A DNA stretch of 19,634 nucleotides from Ignavibacteria bacterium (GCA_013298375.1 JAAFHM010000025.1:1-19634), one strand, 5' to 3'. Shown: positions 1-7,725, counted from the first letter of the stretch. Notes: a model not told the origin generated them from the sequence alone. Translations and numbers: made by a program.

Positions 1-9
1 TTGGTAAAA

Positions 10-840
10 TTATTTAGAGTGTGAAACACGAATATTCCACGCATCAAAAATCCCCAGAAGCCGCTCTACACCTTCAGTAAGTGCTGCCGGTCCGGGTTGT
101 AAAATTATCGGCGAAGGGATTTCAAACAACTGCTCATTTGCCACTGCTGGAATTAGCGACCAGCCCAATCGCGCAATAAGACGATCGGGCTTGAACATCT
201 TCCCACACCACGAAGCCACGATAATATCGGGCTTTCGGCGAATCACTTCTTCGGGATCAGCAATAATACGGCGCTTGGCATCAGGGAAATGGCGATTTTC
301 CGCAAAAACGTCTATCCCGCCGCAAACTTCAATCAATTCGCTTACCCAACAAATGCCGGAAATAAGCGGGTCGTACCATTCTTCAAAATACACACGAGGC
401 TTGTATTCACGCTCTTCGCCGCGCAAGGAGGCTTGGTGGAGATTTCCGGCAAGTTTACCGACAAGCTGCTCTGCTTCGACACTTTTGCCAACAAGTGCGC
501 CCAAGCGTAGTATCATGGATAAAATGCCCTCAACTGACCGATGGTTAAACCCTACGACCTCTACACCTGCCCGCATCAACTTCGTACAAATATCTGCCTG
601 TAAATCTGACCACGCCAAGACAACATCCGGCTTGAGAGCAAGTATCTGTTCAATATTTGCGTCTAAATACGTGCTGATTTTCGGCTTTGTTTTCCGTGCC
701 GCCTTCGGACGCACCGTAAAGCCTGAAATACCAACAATGAGATCATCCGCGCCAAGTAGATAGAGCGTTTCGGTGGTTTCTTCGGTCAAACAGACGATTC
801 TACGCGGTAGCGAAGGATGGAGCGCAAATGGATGTGGCAT
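10..840 (-). CDS. BtuF-like ABC transporter substrate-binding protein
   Basis: A 276-residue protein of the periplasmic-binding-protein family used for cobalamin and iron-siderophore uptake. It has the typical opening (RRIVCLTEETTETLYLLGA), a GISGFTVRP segment, 'ALKPDVVLAWSDLQAD' and a second-lobe 'RKPDIIVASWCG', the pattern of the stand-alone cobalamin-binding proteins that often lack a signal peptide. I chose the ATG at 840: AAGG lies 5 bases upstream, overlapping the stop of the preceding gene, and the mature-type sequence starts at once. The frame stays open to an ATG at 924, which would add 28 residues including a hydrophobic stretch (MRLLTVCVILGF), but that lies inside the neighbouring CDS and has no ribosome binding site. 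It is last in the window's bat operon, 7 bp after the gene before it. No permease or ATPase gene is in view and no cobalamin riboswitch was seen, so the ligand is uncertain. Confidence 0.85.
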   Translation of the reverse strand: MPHPFALHPSLPRRIVCLTEETTETLYLLGADDLIVGISGFTVRPKAARKTKPKISTYLDANIEQILALKPDVVLAWSDLQADICTKLMRAGVEVVGFNHRSVEGILSMILRLGALVGKSVEAEQLVGKLAGNLHQASLRGEEREYKPRVYFEEWYDPLISGICWVSELIEVCGGIDVFAENRHFPDAKRRIIADPEEVIRRKPDIIVASWCGKMFKPDRLIARLGWSLIPAVANEQLFEIPSPIILQPGPAALTEGVERLLGIFDAWNIRVSHSK

Positions 841-845
841 AGCGA

Positions 846-849
846 CCTT
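846..849 (-). promoter_or_regulatory. Ribosome binding site deciding the start of the BtuF-like gene
   Basis: AAGG on the minus strand, 5 bases before the ATG at 840. It overlaps the TAA stop (848-850) of the upstream gene, which suggests translational coupling. It favours the 276-residue product over the longer 304-residue reading. Confidence 0.55.
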
Positions 850-2212
850 AAAACCCAAGATCACGCAAACGGTCAGCAATCGCATCCGCATAGATATTGC
901 GCACTTCGCCATAGACCAGCGCATTCGGCATCAGCAGCAGTGCGCCATAGCTGGAAGGATTCGAGTTTTCAAATTTCGAGGTGGATAAAAAGGTTTCTTC
1001 TTCGGGGCGAAATTCGTTGTCAACATCGCGCACAACAACGGTACAGCCGTATTCCACAATTTTTCCTTCCTCAATCGGCGCTCCAACAAAACCAAGAAGC
1101 TGGAACGGCACACGAATCTTTACAATGTACCCCTTTTCCCAAAGCGTCGCGGCAGCTTTTACTTGCTGAATAGCTTGTTTCTGGACATCTGTCAACACAT
1201 CAACGGCGCTCGGGCGCACTGTTGGCTTTTTATCGGTAAAATTGCCCGGCGTGATGCTGAAGGCAAAAATACTGCCCTCGGCACGAGTACGGAAGTTCTC
1301 GGTTTTACCACGCTTCTTCACAAAACGATTCGCTACGTTGGACATGTCCAGCCATATCTCTACTTTATCATGTGCAGCGCCTTCTTTTGATTCCGTCACG
1401 ATGCGATCATCGGTCACTTTGACCAAAAAATATAAATACTGCTCATTATGTGCAGAGCGGACACTAAAGGATAAATCCTCAGCCCCAGACCAGTAATAAG
1501 CGCCTTTAGAAATATATTTCACCGAATTGCTCACAGCATCGGAAGAAAAGCCTTTGTAGATGTATTTCCCACGTGGATACGATGGCACGCAAAGGAAATC
1601 ACTCTGGAAAAGTTCATCATTGGTGCGCGTATCGCGGTATTTCTCATAGCCCGTGAGGTTTTGGAAATTGCGATATGCCTCGTGCGTCATCGTGCGCACA
1701 CGCTCAGTTTTGAAGGAATCCAACACCATCAGCGAACCGTTATCCAGCCGATACCCGCTAATCGTCCAATCAAAGTCCTGTGCTTTTTCAATCACAAAAC
1801 AGCCATTATCCTTGACCAAAACACCAACTTCTATCGGGCTTTCGACAAAGGTGTAAGGAAACTTGCCAATCCGCGTCAAATAGCCGTCAATATCAGCAAA
1901 AAGATAGACCTGCACGTTCCGCCCTTTGTCATTGCTCATGCGGACAGACATAGCGACATCAGGCACACCGTCACCCGAAAAATCACCAACGTCCCAACCC
2001 CAGATGCGATATTGCGCACCGCGTGGAAGCTGGTCTTTGAGATCACCTATTAGTTCATCGGCAAAGTAGGGCTTGAGTTTTTCTTGCATTTGTTCGAGCA
2101 GAAGCCCGCTTTGCGCGGAAAGACTGCCGACAAAAGCGAATATACCGAGCAGAAAACAACAAAGTATGCGCATAGCATTACGATTGGTCGGGGAAGGTAA
2201 AATGTATTTCAT
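848..2212 (-). CDS. Secreted protein with FG-GAP-like segment and C-terminal CBM9/DOMON-like domain
   Basis: A 454-residue exported protein. A signal peptide is clear (MRILCCFLLGIFAFVGSLSA, cleavage near AQ), preceded by 13 residues if the first ATG at 2212 is used; the ATG at 2173 would give a cleaner signal peptide, and neither has a Shine-Dalgarno. Around residues 70-90 there is a DVGDFSGDGVPDVA segment, like the Asp-rich loop of FG-GAP/VCBS repeats. The last ~240 residues resemble carbohydrate-binding-module-9/DOMON-like sugar- or haem-binding sandwiches ('DLSFSVRSAHNEQYLYFLVKVTDDRI', then 'HDKVEIWLDM', then 'YIVKIRVPFQLLGF'). It starts 24 bp after batD and looks co-transcribed with the Bat genes. 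The ligand is unknown; the domain call is family resemblance read by eye. Confidence 0.7.
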   Translation of the reverse strand: MKYILPSPTNRNAMRILCCFLLGIFAFVGSLSAQSGLLLEQMQEKLKPYFADELIGDLKDQLPRGAQYRIWGWDVGDFSGDGVPDVAMSVRMSNDKGRNVQVYLFADIDGYLTRIGKFPYTFVESPIEVGVLVKDNGCFVIEKAQDFDWTISGYRLDNGSLMVLDSFKTERVRTMTHEAYRNFQNLTGYEKYRDTRTNDELFQSDFLCVPSYPRGKYIYKGFSSDAVSNSVKYISKGAYYWSGAEDLSFSVRSAHNEQYLYFLVKVTDDRIVTESKEGAAHDKVEIWLDMSNVANRFVKKRGKTENFRTRAEGSIFAFSITPGNFTDKKPTVRPSAVDVLTDVQKQAIQQVKAAATLWEKGYIVKIRVPFQLLGFVGAPIEEGKIVEYGCTVVVRDVDNEFRPEEETFLSTSKFENSNPSSYGALLLMPNALVYGEVRNIYADAIADRLRDLGF

Positions 2213-2236
2213 AAAAATAGCAAATTTGCGCCATTC

Positions 2237-4084
2237 TCAGCGCTTCAGTTGTTCTTCCAGCGTAGAAATTATCGTCATTGCGTCATCGTAAAGATGTTGC
2301 ATTGCGCCTTCTTCCTGCTTTGGAGCAAAGCGGGCAAACTCACACGAATCAAGCGTTTGAGCAAAACGGGCGCAAACATCAGCATTAACGCTGCGTTCTT
2401 GCAATGCTGCTTGGACGCTTTCACGCGAAAGTGCAGATTGCGGGATCGTCAATTTATCGCTCATGTAGCCCCAAAGCGCTTTCGAGACGGCATCGTGGAA
2501 TTTTGCGGAATCATTCGCACTTAAAAATGCTTTTGCTTCTTTGAGACGCTTTGTTGCGATGCGAGTAGCAGAGCGGTTTTTCATCAGCGCAATATCGCTT
2601 CTGAGCTGCTCGTCACGCCGACGGTACACAATAAATCCGATGAACAAGGCAAAGGGCAACAACAATGCCGTGAAGAAACCCGCACTTCCGTAAAACCCTT
2701 CTCCTTTGCGCGGCAAACGCTCACTATTGCCCAATTTAATAAAGCGAATATCGCTATTGAGCGCCGTCACAGCGTCTTTGCCGCTATATTTGCCGCCCAC
2801 AACTGTGCTTTCCTCTTTGCCCTTCTCAACCGAAAGCGTGTATTCTTCGGACTGAAGGGATATATAGCGTTTTTTCTCAAGGTCGTAATAGGCAAATCCA
2901 ACAGGTGGAATTTTGAACTCCCCCGCAAAACGCGGAATAAGTAAGTATTCTAGCGTTTTTGAGCCGCTTGCGCCAGACTCGCTCATGTCAATATTATCTT
3001 TCGTTGTTGGGTCGTAGGTCTCAATATCTGGCGGCAGTTGGAGTTTTATTGGATCAATCAATTTCAGATTGCCTTTCCCGCTAATCCGCACAGTCAATTT
3101 CACAGGTTCATTGGTCTTCGTAGAGCGCGGAGCAAGCGTTGTTTCGAGCGAAAACGTCCCAACAGCGCCGTTAAACTCTGCCGGAACATTGCTCTCGGGA
3201 AGAGGCTTCACGATAATTTTCACAACAGGACTGCGAAGCGGAACACGGACATCTTGCGCCTGCCCAAAGGGATCGCCACCAAAAGGGTCGCCGCCATGAA
3301 AAAATGCATCGAATGGATCGCGTGAGTTATTACGCCTATTGCCGCCGACGTTCACTCTGGCAACAACTTCTGCTTCCATTGGATCAAGTTCCAACGTACC
3401 GCTTTGCTGTGGGAAAAGAACGACTTTTTTCACTGCCGCCACACGAAAAACCTGCCCGTTTATCACCTCGTCATTGAACAACAGTTGTTGCGGACTTTCA
3501 ATATCTTGGCTCCAAAAGCCCGTCAAAGCGGGCATTTTGCGGGGCGTGTAATTCGTCAGCGTGATGCGGGTATAGAGTTTGTAGGTGGCAACAATTTGTT
3601 CGCCGCGCATGACACTATTTTTATTCACCGTTGCCTTGAGAAAAATCCCTTTTTGAAGCTGCTTTGTCATCTCCGTTTCGGCGGCTTGCTCTTCGGCTTG
3701 TTGCATAGCCTGTTGCTGGCTTTGTTTGACAACCTGCACGGTGACGGGATTTGATTGTACACGCTTCCCGCCAATATCCGCCGAAGCCGCAGGAATGGTA
3801 AACTTTCCTTCGGTTTTGGCTTGCAAAATGTAAGAATACGAAACCGTTTGTGACATTGCGCCATTGACAATACGGACGCTCTGTGACTGCATTGGTCCAC
3901 CGAGCAGGGTCAGTCCCTCAAATTCTGGCGCACGAAAGCCGGTTATTGTGCCATTTGCCGTAAACGTTACCTGAAATCGCTCACCAATACTGACGGGATT
4001 AGGCGTGACAGCAGCGGTAAGTTCCTGCGCCTGTAACGGGGCGGCACAGAAGAAATATATGAGTAGAAAAGAAAGAATACGCAT
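2237..4084 (-). CDS. batD: BatD (oxygen-tolerance/aerotolerance family) membrane protein
   Basis: A 615-residue protein: N-terminal signal peptide (MRILSFLLIYFFCAAPLQAQ), then tandem Ig-like beta domains typical of BatD ('AAVTPNPVSIGERFQVTFTA', 'GKFTIPAASADIGGK', 'AGEFKIPPVGFAYYD'), one membrane helix at about residues 467-487 (GFFTALLLPFALFIGFIVY) followed by RRR, and a cytoplasmic helical tail ('KALWGYMSDKLTIP'). A Gly/Asp/Phe-rich stretch with three DPF motifs at about 247-275 is probably a flexible loop. The reading frame is open to a TTG at 4111, overlapping batC; I chose the ATG at 4084, with GGA about 12 bases upstream. It follows batC by 20 bp. BatD proteins work with VWA proteins at the inner membrane and have been linked to oxidative-stress tolerance, but the biochemical role is not settled. 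Confidence 0.9.
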   Translation of the reverse strand: MRILSFLLIYFFCAAPLQAQELTAAVTPNPVSIGERFQVTFTANGTITGFRAPEFEGLTLLGGPMQSQSVRIVNGAMSQTVSYSYILQAKTEGKFTIPAASADIGGKRVQSNPVTVQVVKQSQQQAMQQAEEQAAETEMTKQLQKGIFLKATVNKNSVMRGEQIVATYKLYTRITLTNYTPRKMPALTGFWSQDIESPQQLLFNDEVINGQVFRVAAVKKVVLFPQQSGTLELDPMEAEVVARVNVGGNRRNNSRDPFDAFFHGGDPFGGDPFGQAQDVRVPLRSPVVKIIVKPLPESNVPAEFNGAVGTFSLETTLAPRSTKTNEPVKLTVRISGKGNLKLIDPIKLQLPPDIETYDPTTKDNIDMSESGASGSKTLEYLLIPRFAGEFKIPPVGFAYYDLEKKRYISLQSEEYTLSVEKGKEESTVVGGKYSGKDAVTALNSDIRFIKLGNSERLPRKGEGFYGSAGFFTALLLPFALFIGFIVYRRRDEQLRSDIALMKNRSATRIATKRLKEAKAFLSANDSAKFHDAVSKALWGYMSDKLTIPQSALSRESVQAALQERSVNADVCARFAQTLDSCEFARFAPKQEEGAMQHLYDDAMTIISTLEEQLKR

Positions 4085-4104
4085 ACCATTATTTTCCGTT
4101 AAAA

Positions 4105-4869
4105 TTACCAATCTTTTTCAATGACCACGCCAGTTGCTTTGCGCTTGACGAGCTTCTTTTGAACATTGCGCTCTTCATTATTAAGCGCTTCCAAAATCCG
4201 CTCTGCATCTGCTTTGGAGAGCTTTGGTTGTGGCTGTCCTTGTTGTGGATTATTGTTTTGCTGAGGCTGATTCGGTTGTTGATTTTGCTGGTTTTTATCT
4301 TGATTTTTGTCCTGTTCCTGCTCTTGTTTTTGCTGCTCTTGTTGCTTTTGTTGGTCTTGATTTTGATTGTTTTGCTGCTGTTTTTGCTGTTCTTGCTTTT
4401 GGGCAAGCAGTTGTTTTGCGTAGGCGAGATTATGCCTTGTATCGTCGTCATTCGGATTTAAGCGCAAAGCATTTTTGTACGCATCCACCGATTCCGCTAA
4501 TTTTTGCGATTTCAAGAAGGAATTGCCGAGATTGTGATACGATTGCGCTCGCATATCTTTGGGCGTTTTGGCATTTTCCGCCAAACTCCGAAATTGACTC
4601 GCGGCATCATCGTACTTGCCTTGTTTATAGAACGAATCGCCAAGATTAAAGCCACTTTCAGAAAGATTTTTATCTTTCTCAAGCGCGGTACGGTACTGCT
4701 CTTCTGCTTCTTTAAATCGTTTATTGGTATAGGCTTCATTGCCACTTCGTGCCAGTGACCGTGGCGTGTCAAAAATACTCGTCCACGATGAAGATTGAGC
4801 CAAAGCCGTGTGCTGAAGAGCCATGCAAGCCAAAGCCGCAAGGCTTATCGGTACAAGAGAAGGTTTCAT
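4105..4869 (-). CDS. batC: BatC/BatE-type TPR protein with Q/N-rich linker
   Basis: A 254-residue exported protein. Signal peptide at residues 1-25 (cleavage after TALA), TPR-like helices at about 39-140 (e.g. 'AYTNKRFKEAEEQYRTALEK', 'SYHNLGNSFLKSQKLAESVD', ending LRLNPND), then an extreme Gln/Asn/Lys tract at about 153-215, and a short conserved tail (LSKADAERILEALNNEER ... KDW) that is typical of BatC proteins. The ATG at 4869 is well supported: AAGGAGA lies 4 bases upstream, and the codon overlaps the stop of the VWA gene in an ATGA junction, so the two genes are translationally coupled. An upstream in-frame extension to 4965 lies inside the VWA gene and is rejected. Probably periplasmic or membrane-associated, forming a complex with the VWA and BatD proteins. 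Confidence 0.88.
   Translation of the reverse strand: MKPSLVPISLAALACMALQHTALAQSSSWTSIFDTPRSLARSGNEAYTNKRFKEAEEQYRTALEKDKNLSESGFNLGDSFYKQGKYDDAASQFRSLAENAKTPKDMRAQSYHNLGNSFLKSQKLAESVDAYKNALRLNPNDDDTRHNLAYAKQLLAQKQEQQKQQQNNQNQDQQKQQEQQKQEQEQDKNQDKNQQNQQPNQPQQNNNPQQGQPQPKLSKADAERILEALNNEERNVQKKLVKRKATGVVIEKDW
4225..4413 (-). repeat. Low-complexity CAA/CAG-type tract coding a Q/N-rich linker
   Basis: Residues ~153-215 of the TPR protein consist almost only of Gln, Asn, Lys, Glu, Asp and Pro. At DNA level the plus strand is a T/G/C-poor-in-A run of ttg/ctg/ttt triplets. It is likely slippage-prone and variable in length between strains. It also creates Leu-rich shadow frames on the plus strand that are not genes. 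Confidence 0.85.
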
Positions 4870-5963
4870 GCGGTCTCCTTTTCGGTTGGAGTTGTGGAGA
4901 GATTGGCGGTCTGCGGAGATTTTTTTGGCGAAATATGCCCAAAAAGATTGAGTTTGCGCCACCAAGCATTATTGCGGTCAGAAAGAAAAAGCTCCCAAAT
5001 CAGCAGCAACAAAGCCAATCCGAGTGCATATTGAAAACGGTCTTCAAAATTCGTAAAAACTTTGGTGCCAAATTCTTTCTTTTCCATTTTGCCGATTTCT
5101 TCCAGCACAACGTTTAAGCCTGTTTCGGTGTTGTTTGCACGAACATAGACACCACCGCCTGCGGCGGCAAATTCTTGGAGGCTTTTTTCATTAAGTTTGG
5201 TTAAAATTACATTGCCCGCACGGTCTTTGCGGAAGCCTGTTTGGAAGCCCATTGCGTAAGTGGGAATAGGCGAGCCTTCCGGCGAACCCATGCCGATAGT
5301 GTGCAAGATTACGCCCTCTTCTCGTGCGTCTTTAATTGCCTTGAGCGCGTCGTCTTCGTGATTTTCCCCGTCCGTGATGACAACAAGCGTCTTGTAGCGT
5401 TTTTCTTCGGCATTAAAGGATTTTCCTGCCAGTTTGACAGCAGCACCAATATTCGTGCCTTGCGTCGGAATCATGCTCGTTTCAATGGCAGAAAGGAACA
5501 TTTTCACCGCGCCATAATCATTCGTCAGAGGGAGCTGCAAATAGGCTTCTCCAGCAAAAACAATCAGCCCGATGCGGTCATTGCTGAGTTTGTCCAACAT
5601 TCTGGCAATCGCTTGTTTGGCACGGTCAAGTCGATTCGGCTTGAGGTCTTCTGCTTTCATGCTGTTCGAGACATCAAGTGCAATGATAATGTTCACGCCC
5701 TCGCGCTTGACTTCTTCGAGTTTCGTCCCGATTTGGGGGTTCGACAAGCCAAAAACGAGAAAAATATAACTCACCGCAAAAAGAACAAATTTCCAGAACG
5801 GTTTCGACTCAGAAACATCAGGAAATAAGCGGCGTATCATGGCGCTATCGCCAAAAGCGGCAAGGGCTTTTGTGCGCTCACGGCGGCTCCACCAGAACAG
5901 GAGTACCAAAAGGGGCAAAATCGCTAGGGCGTAGAGATATTCGCTATGTTGGAAACGAATCAT
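4866..5963 (-). CDS. batB: BatA/BatB-type VWA-domain membrane protein
   Basis: A 365-residue inner-membrane protein. Two N-terminal membrane helices (about residues 9-25 and 56-72), a von Willebrand A domain from about 90 to 290, and a third helix at about 311-327 (YALGLALLLLIWELFL). The metal-ion-dependent adhesion site is complete: D97-x-S99-x-S101 (DVSNSM), a Thr in PTQGTN (167-170), and D198 in ITDGE. This architecture is that of BatA/BatB; the single VWA gene here is followed by TPR and BatD genes, so BatB is my best guess from gene order. Bacteroidota usually carry two VWA genes side by side; only one is present here, and the next gene upstream is rplS. The ATG at 5963 has no Shine-Dalgarno; a 7-bp direct repeat (AGTGTAC) lies just upstream. 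I found no consensus promoter, so it may be read from a weak promoter or by readthrough of the rplS terminator. Confidence 0.9.
   Translation of the reverse strand: MIRFQHSEYLYALAILPLLVLLFWWSRRERTKALAAFGDSAMIRRLFPDVSESKPFWKFVLFAVSYIFLVFGLSNPQIGTKLEEVKREGVNIIIALDVSNSMKAEDLKPNRLDRAKQAIARMLDKLSNDRIGLIVFAGEAYLQLPLTNDYGAVKMFLSAIETSMIPTQGTNIGAAVKLAGKSFNAEEKRYKTLVVITDGENHEDDALKAIKDAREEGVILHTIGMGSPEGSPIPTYAMGFQTGFRKDRAGNVILTKLNEKSLQEFAAAGGGVYVRANNTETGLNVVLEEIGKMEKKEFGTKVFTNFEDRFQYALGLALLLLIWELFLSDRNNAWWRKLNLFGHISPKKSPQTANLSTTPTEKETA
4874..4880 (-). promoter_or_regulatory. Strong ribosome binding site of the batC-like gene
   Basis: AAGGAGA on the minus strand, 4 bases before the ATG at 4869 and inside the last codons of the VWA gene. 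It is the strongest Shine-Dalgarno in the window and fixes the start of the TPR gene. Confidence 0.7.
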
Positions 5964-6007
5964 AGTGTACGAAACAAGAAGTGTACATTGAGAACTGCAC
6001 CACTAAA

Positions 6008-6042
6008 ATAAAAAAAAGCAGAGACATTGCTGTATCTGCTTT
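6008..6042 (-). terminator. Rho-independent terminator of rplS
   Basis: On the minus strand an 8-bp stem AAAGCAGA/TCTGCTTT (arms 6035-6042 and 6015-6022) with a 12-base loop runs into a long T tract. It lies 36 bp after the rplS stop and about 45 bp before the VWA gene start, separating the two transcription units. Confidence 0.85.
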
Positions 6043-6077
6043 TGAAGATTTCTTACCGAGAGCGCGTGAACATGAGA

Positions 6078-6503
6078 TTACGCATTGCCCAAGGCTGCTG
6101 CCACCAATGCCGCTTTTTTGCGGGTTTTGGTGCGCATCTGGCGCTCGGTCATGCCGCGAAGGTAGTAGAGTTTCGAGCGGCGAACTGCGCCTTGGCTAAC
6201 GACGGTAACGCCTTGAATAATGGGCGAATACAGCGGGAAAATACGCTCTACACCGACACCATTGGAAATTTTGCGAACGCGGAAGGTTGCGCCAGTACCG
6301 ATGCCACGACGGGCAATCACGATACCTTGATAGTTCTGAATACGCTCTTTATCACCCTCGATAACGCGGACAGCGACGTTCACCGTGTCACCCGGCTTGA
6401 AGCTAGGGATGTTCACTTCTTCGCCATTATTTTTGGACTTGCGCATTTCGCTGGATTCAGCGATAGCCATCGTCTCAATGAGTTGTAATTCTTTCGTTAT
6501 CAT
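6078..6503 (-). CDS. rplS: 50S ribosomal protein L19
   Basis: A 141-residue L19, which sits at the 30S-50S interface of the ribosome. Diagnostic stretches are 'PSFKPGDTVNVAVRVIEGDK', 'QGIVIARRGIGTGATFRVRK', 'ISNGVGVERIFPLYSP' and 'VRRSKLYYLRGMTERQ'. The usual length is about 115-120 residues: here the N-terminus is longer by roughly 15 residues (if the ATG at 6503 is used; ATGs at 6470 and 6446 are alternatives, the former with a GAG close by) and there is a basic/Ala-rich C-terminal tail (TRKKAALVAAALGNA). The start at 6503 resembles the MxxIIKxLE-type N-terminus of other L19 proteins. It stands alone between its own promoter and terminator, not beside rpsP/trmD as in many bacteria. Confidence 0.95.
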   Translation of the reverse strand: MITKELQLIETMAIAESSEMRKSKNNGEEVNIPSFKPGDTVNVAVRVIEGDKERIQNYQGIVIARRGIGTGATFRVRKISNGVGVERIFPLYSPIIQGVTVVSQGAVRRSKLYYLRGMTERQMRTKTRKKAALVAAALGNA

Positions 6504-6570
6504 AATCGCTTGTTACTAAAGGAATAAAACTATATGGAGTTGTTGTATGCGTCGTTTTTGGTATAGCCTA

Positions 6571-6602
6571 CAAAAATACAGGATTCATGGATAGTGTGCA
6601 AA
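6571..6602 (-). promoter_or_regulatory. Bacteroidota-type promoter upstream of rplS
   Basis: On the minus strand TTTG (6599-6602), 20 bases, then TATTTTTG (6571-6578): an exact match to the Bacteroidota primary-sigma form TTTG-N19-21-TAnnTTTG. It predicts a transcript start near 6564 and a leader of about 60 bases before the rplS ATG at 6503. It supports both the phylum guess and independent transcription of rplS. Confidence 0.65.
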
Positions 6603-6634
6603 CTTTTTGTGGAAAATTTATTTTTTGCAATCAC

Positions 6635-7696
6635 TTAGTCCACAAATACTAACCGCCGCCCCTCTTCCGGCGCAGGAAATGGCAGGGCAACAACGTCGTC
6701 AATAGCAGCATTCATCTCATCGGAGAGTTGTTTGCGCATAGCTTCAATCTCTGATGGCGTATGAAGTTTGTGGTCAAGCATCACCTGTTCATAGCGGGCA
6801 AGCGGGTCGCGCTTTTGCCATGTTTCCAACATTTCGCGGGGAACATAGCTAAAATCATCATGTTCGGCATGACCACGCATCCGCATTGTGACGCACTCAA
6901 TAATCGCCGGAACACCTGTTGTGCGGGCATTTTCAACGGCATTTTTGCAGGTTTCAAAGACGAGTTCAACATCCGTTCCATCAATCGTCGCCCCAGTGCA
7001 GCCATAGCCCAAAGCGCGGTCGGAAAGACGCTCACAGGCAAATTCCACGCTGTTTGGCGACGAATACGCATACTGGTTATTTTCAATTATCAGCACAAGC
7101 GGGGCGCGTTGCACCGCCGCCAGATTGATTCCTTCGTGAAACTCGCCTGTTTGTGCGCCCCCGTCGCCGATATAGGTCATCGCAACGGTGTTTTCTCCGC
7201 GCATTTTTGCTGCCATTGCATAACCAACCGCAACGGGAATCATCGAACCCAAGTGCGAAACATTACCAAACACTTTTTTACCAACATCGGCGTAATGTCC
7301 CGTTCCGTCTGTGCCACGCATCATGCTTCCTTCGCGGGCGAGAAAGTTTTTGAGCATCGTGCGAAGTTCCTGCCCCCGTGTGAAATGCCCGCCGACGTTG
7401 CGGTGCATAGGGAAATACGCATCGTCCACCGCCAGCGCCGAAGCCGAGCCGACTGACGTAGCCTCGTTTCCAATTTGCGAGTAAACGCCTCCAAAGGCGC
7501 GTCCCTGCTTGAAGAGGCGAATCATTGCCAAATCAAATTCCCGCGCTTGAAGCATTCGGTAGAATATCTTCTTGCGCTCTCCATCAGTGAGAAGTGAGGA
7601 TGTATGCGGTTTTTCGCGGTAAAGTTTTTCGTACGAACTCGTACCGTTTGTGGTCGTGGATTTCCCGTTTTGGGGCTTCGTTGCAATAGCTGCCAT
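6635..7696 (-). CDS. Thiamine-diphosphate-dependent 2-oxoacid dehydrogenase E1 alpha subunit
   Basis: A 353-residue E1 alpha (pyruvate, acetoin or branched-chain type). The ThDP/Mg motif is canonical: GDG at 177-179, 26 residues, then NN at 206-207 (GDGGAQTGEFHEG ... IIENNQYAYS). Other family landmarks are YSQIGNEATSVG, 'MHRNVGGHFTRGQ' and 'CVTMRMRGHAEHDD'. It decarboxylates a 2-oxoacid and hands the acyl group to the lipoyl domain of an E2. I chose the ATG at 7696, with AGGAG 10 bases upstream; the longer frame begins with TTG and lacks a site. The first ~20 residues are Lys/Ser/Thr-rich and disordered. It is the last gene of the E1 operon. It has no adjacent stand-alone E1 beta, so its partner is either the beta half of the fused E1 at 8362-10845 or a gene elsewhere. 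Substrate not determinable from sequence alone. Confidence 0.92.
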   Translation of the reverse strand: MAAIATKPQNGKSTTTNGTSSYEKLYREKPHTSSLLTDGERKKIFYRMLQAREFDLAMIRLFKQGRAFGGVYSQIGNEATSVGSASALAVDDAYFPMHRNVGGHFTRGQELRTMLKNFLAREGSMMRGTDGTGHYADVGKKVFGNVSHLGSMIPVAVGYAMAAKMRGENTVAMTYIGDGGAQTGEFHEGINLAAVQRAPLVLIIENNQYAYSSPNSVEFACERLSDRALGYGCTGATIDGTDVELVFETCKNAVENARTTGVPAIIECVTMRMRGHAEHDDFSYVPREMLETWQKRDPLARYEQVMLDHKLHTPSEIEAMRKQLSDEMNAAIDDVVALPFPAPEEGRRLVFVD

Positions 7697-7706
7697 GAAT
7701 ATTACG

Positions 7707-7711
7707 CTCCT
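7707..7711 (-). promoter_or_regulatory. Ribosome binding site of the stand-alone E1 alpha gene
   Basis: AGGAG on the minus strand, 10 bases before the ATG at 7696. It selects this start over the in-frame TTG at 7729, which would overlap the end of the Uma2 gene. Confidence 0.55.
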
Positions 7712-7725
7712 GAAAAAATGTCGTG

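Noticed and set aside
1..2212. Cobalamin riboswitch upstream of the BtuF-like gene
   Set aside because: The gene is internal to an operon with 7 bp of upstream spacing; there is no room and no matching motif.
4159..4649. Leu/Val-rich plus-strand open frames
   Set aside because: They are the antisense of the Q/N-rich batC tract, whose CAA/CAG codons read as Leu/Val-type codons on the other strand.
4084..4965. Longer, overlapping starts for batD (TTG at 4111) and batC (ATG region up to 4965)
   Set aside because: The shorter starts place signal peptides at the N-terminus, and for batC a strong AAGGAGA site fixes the start.
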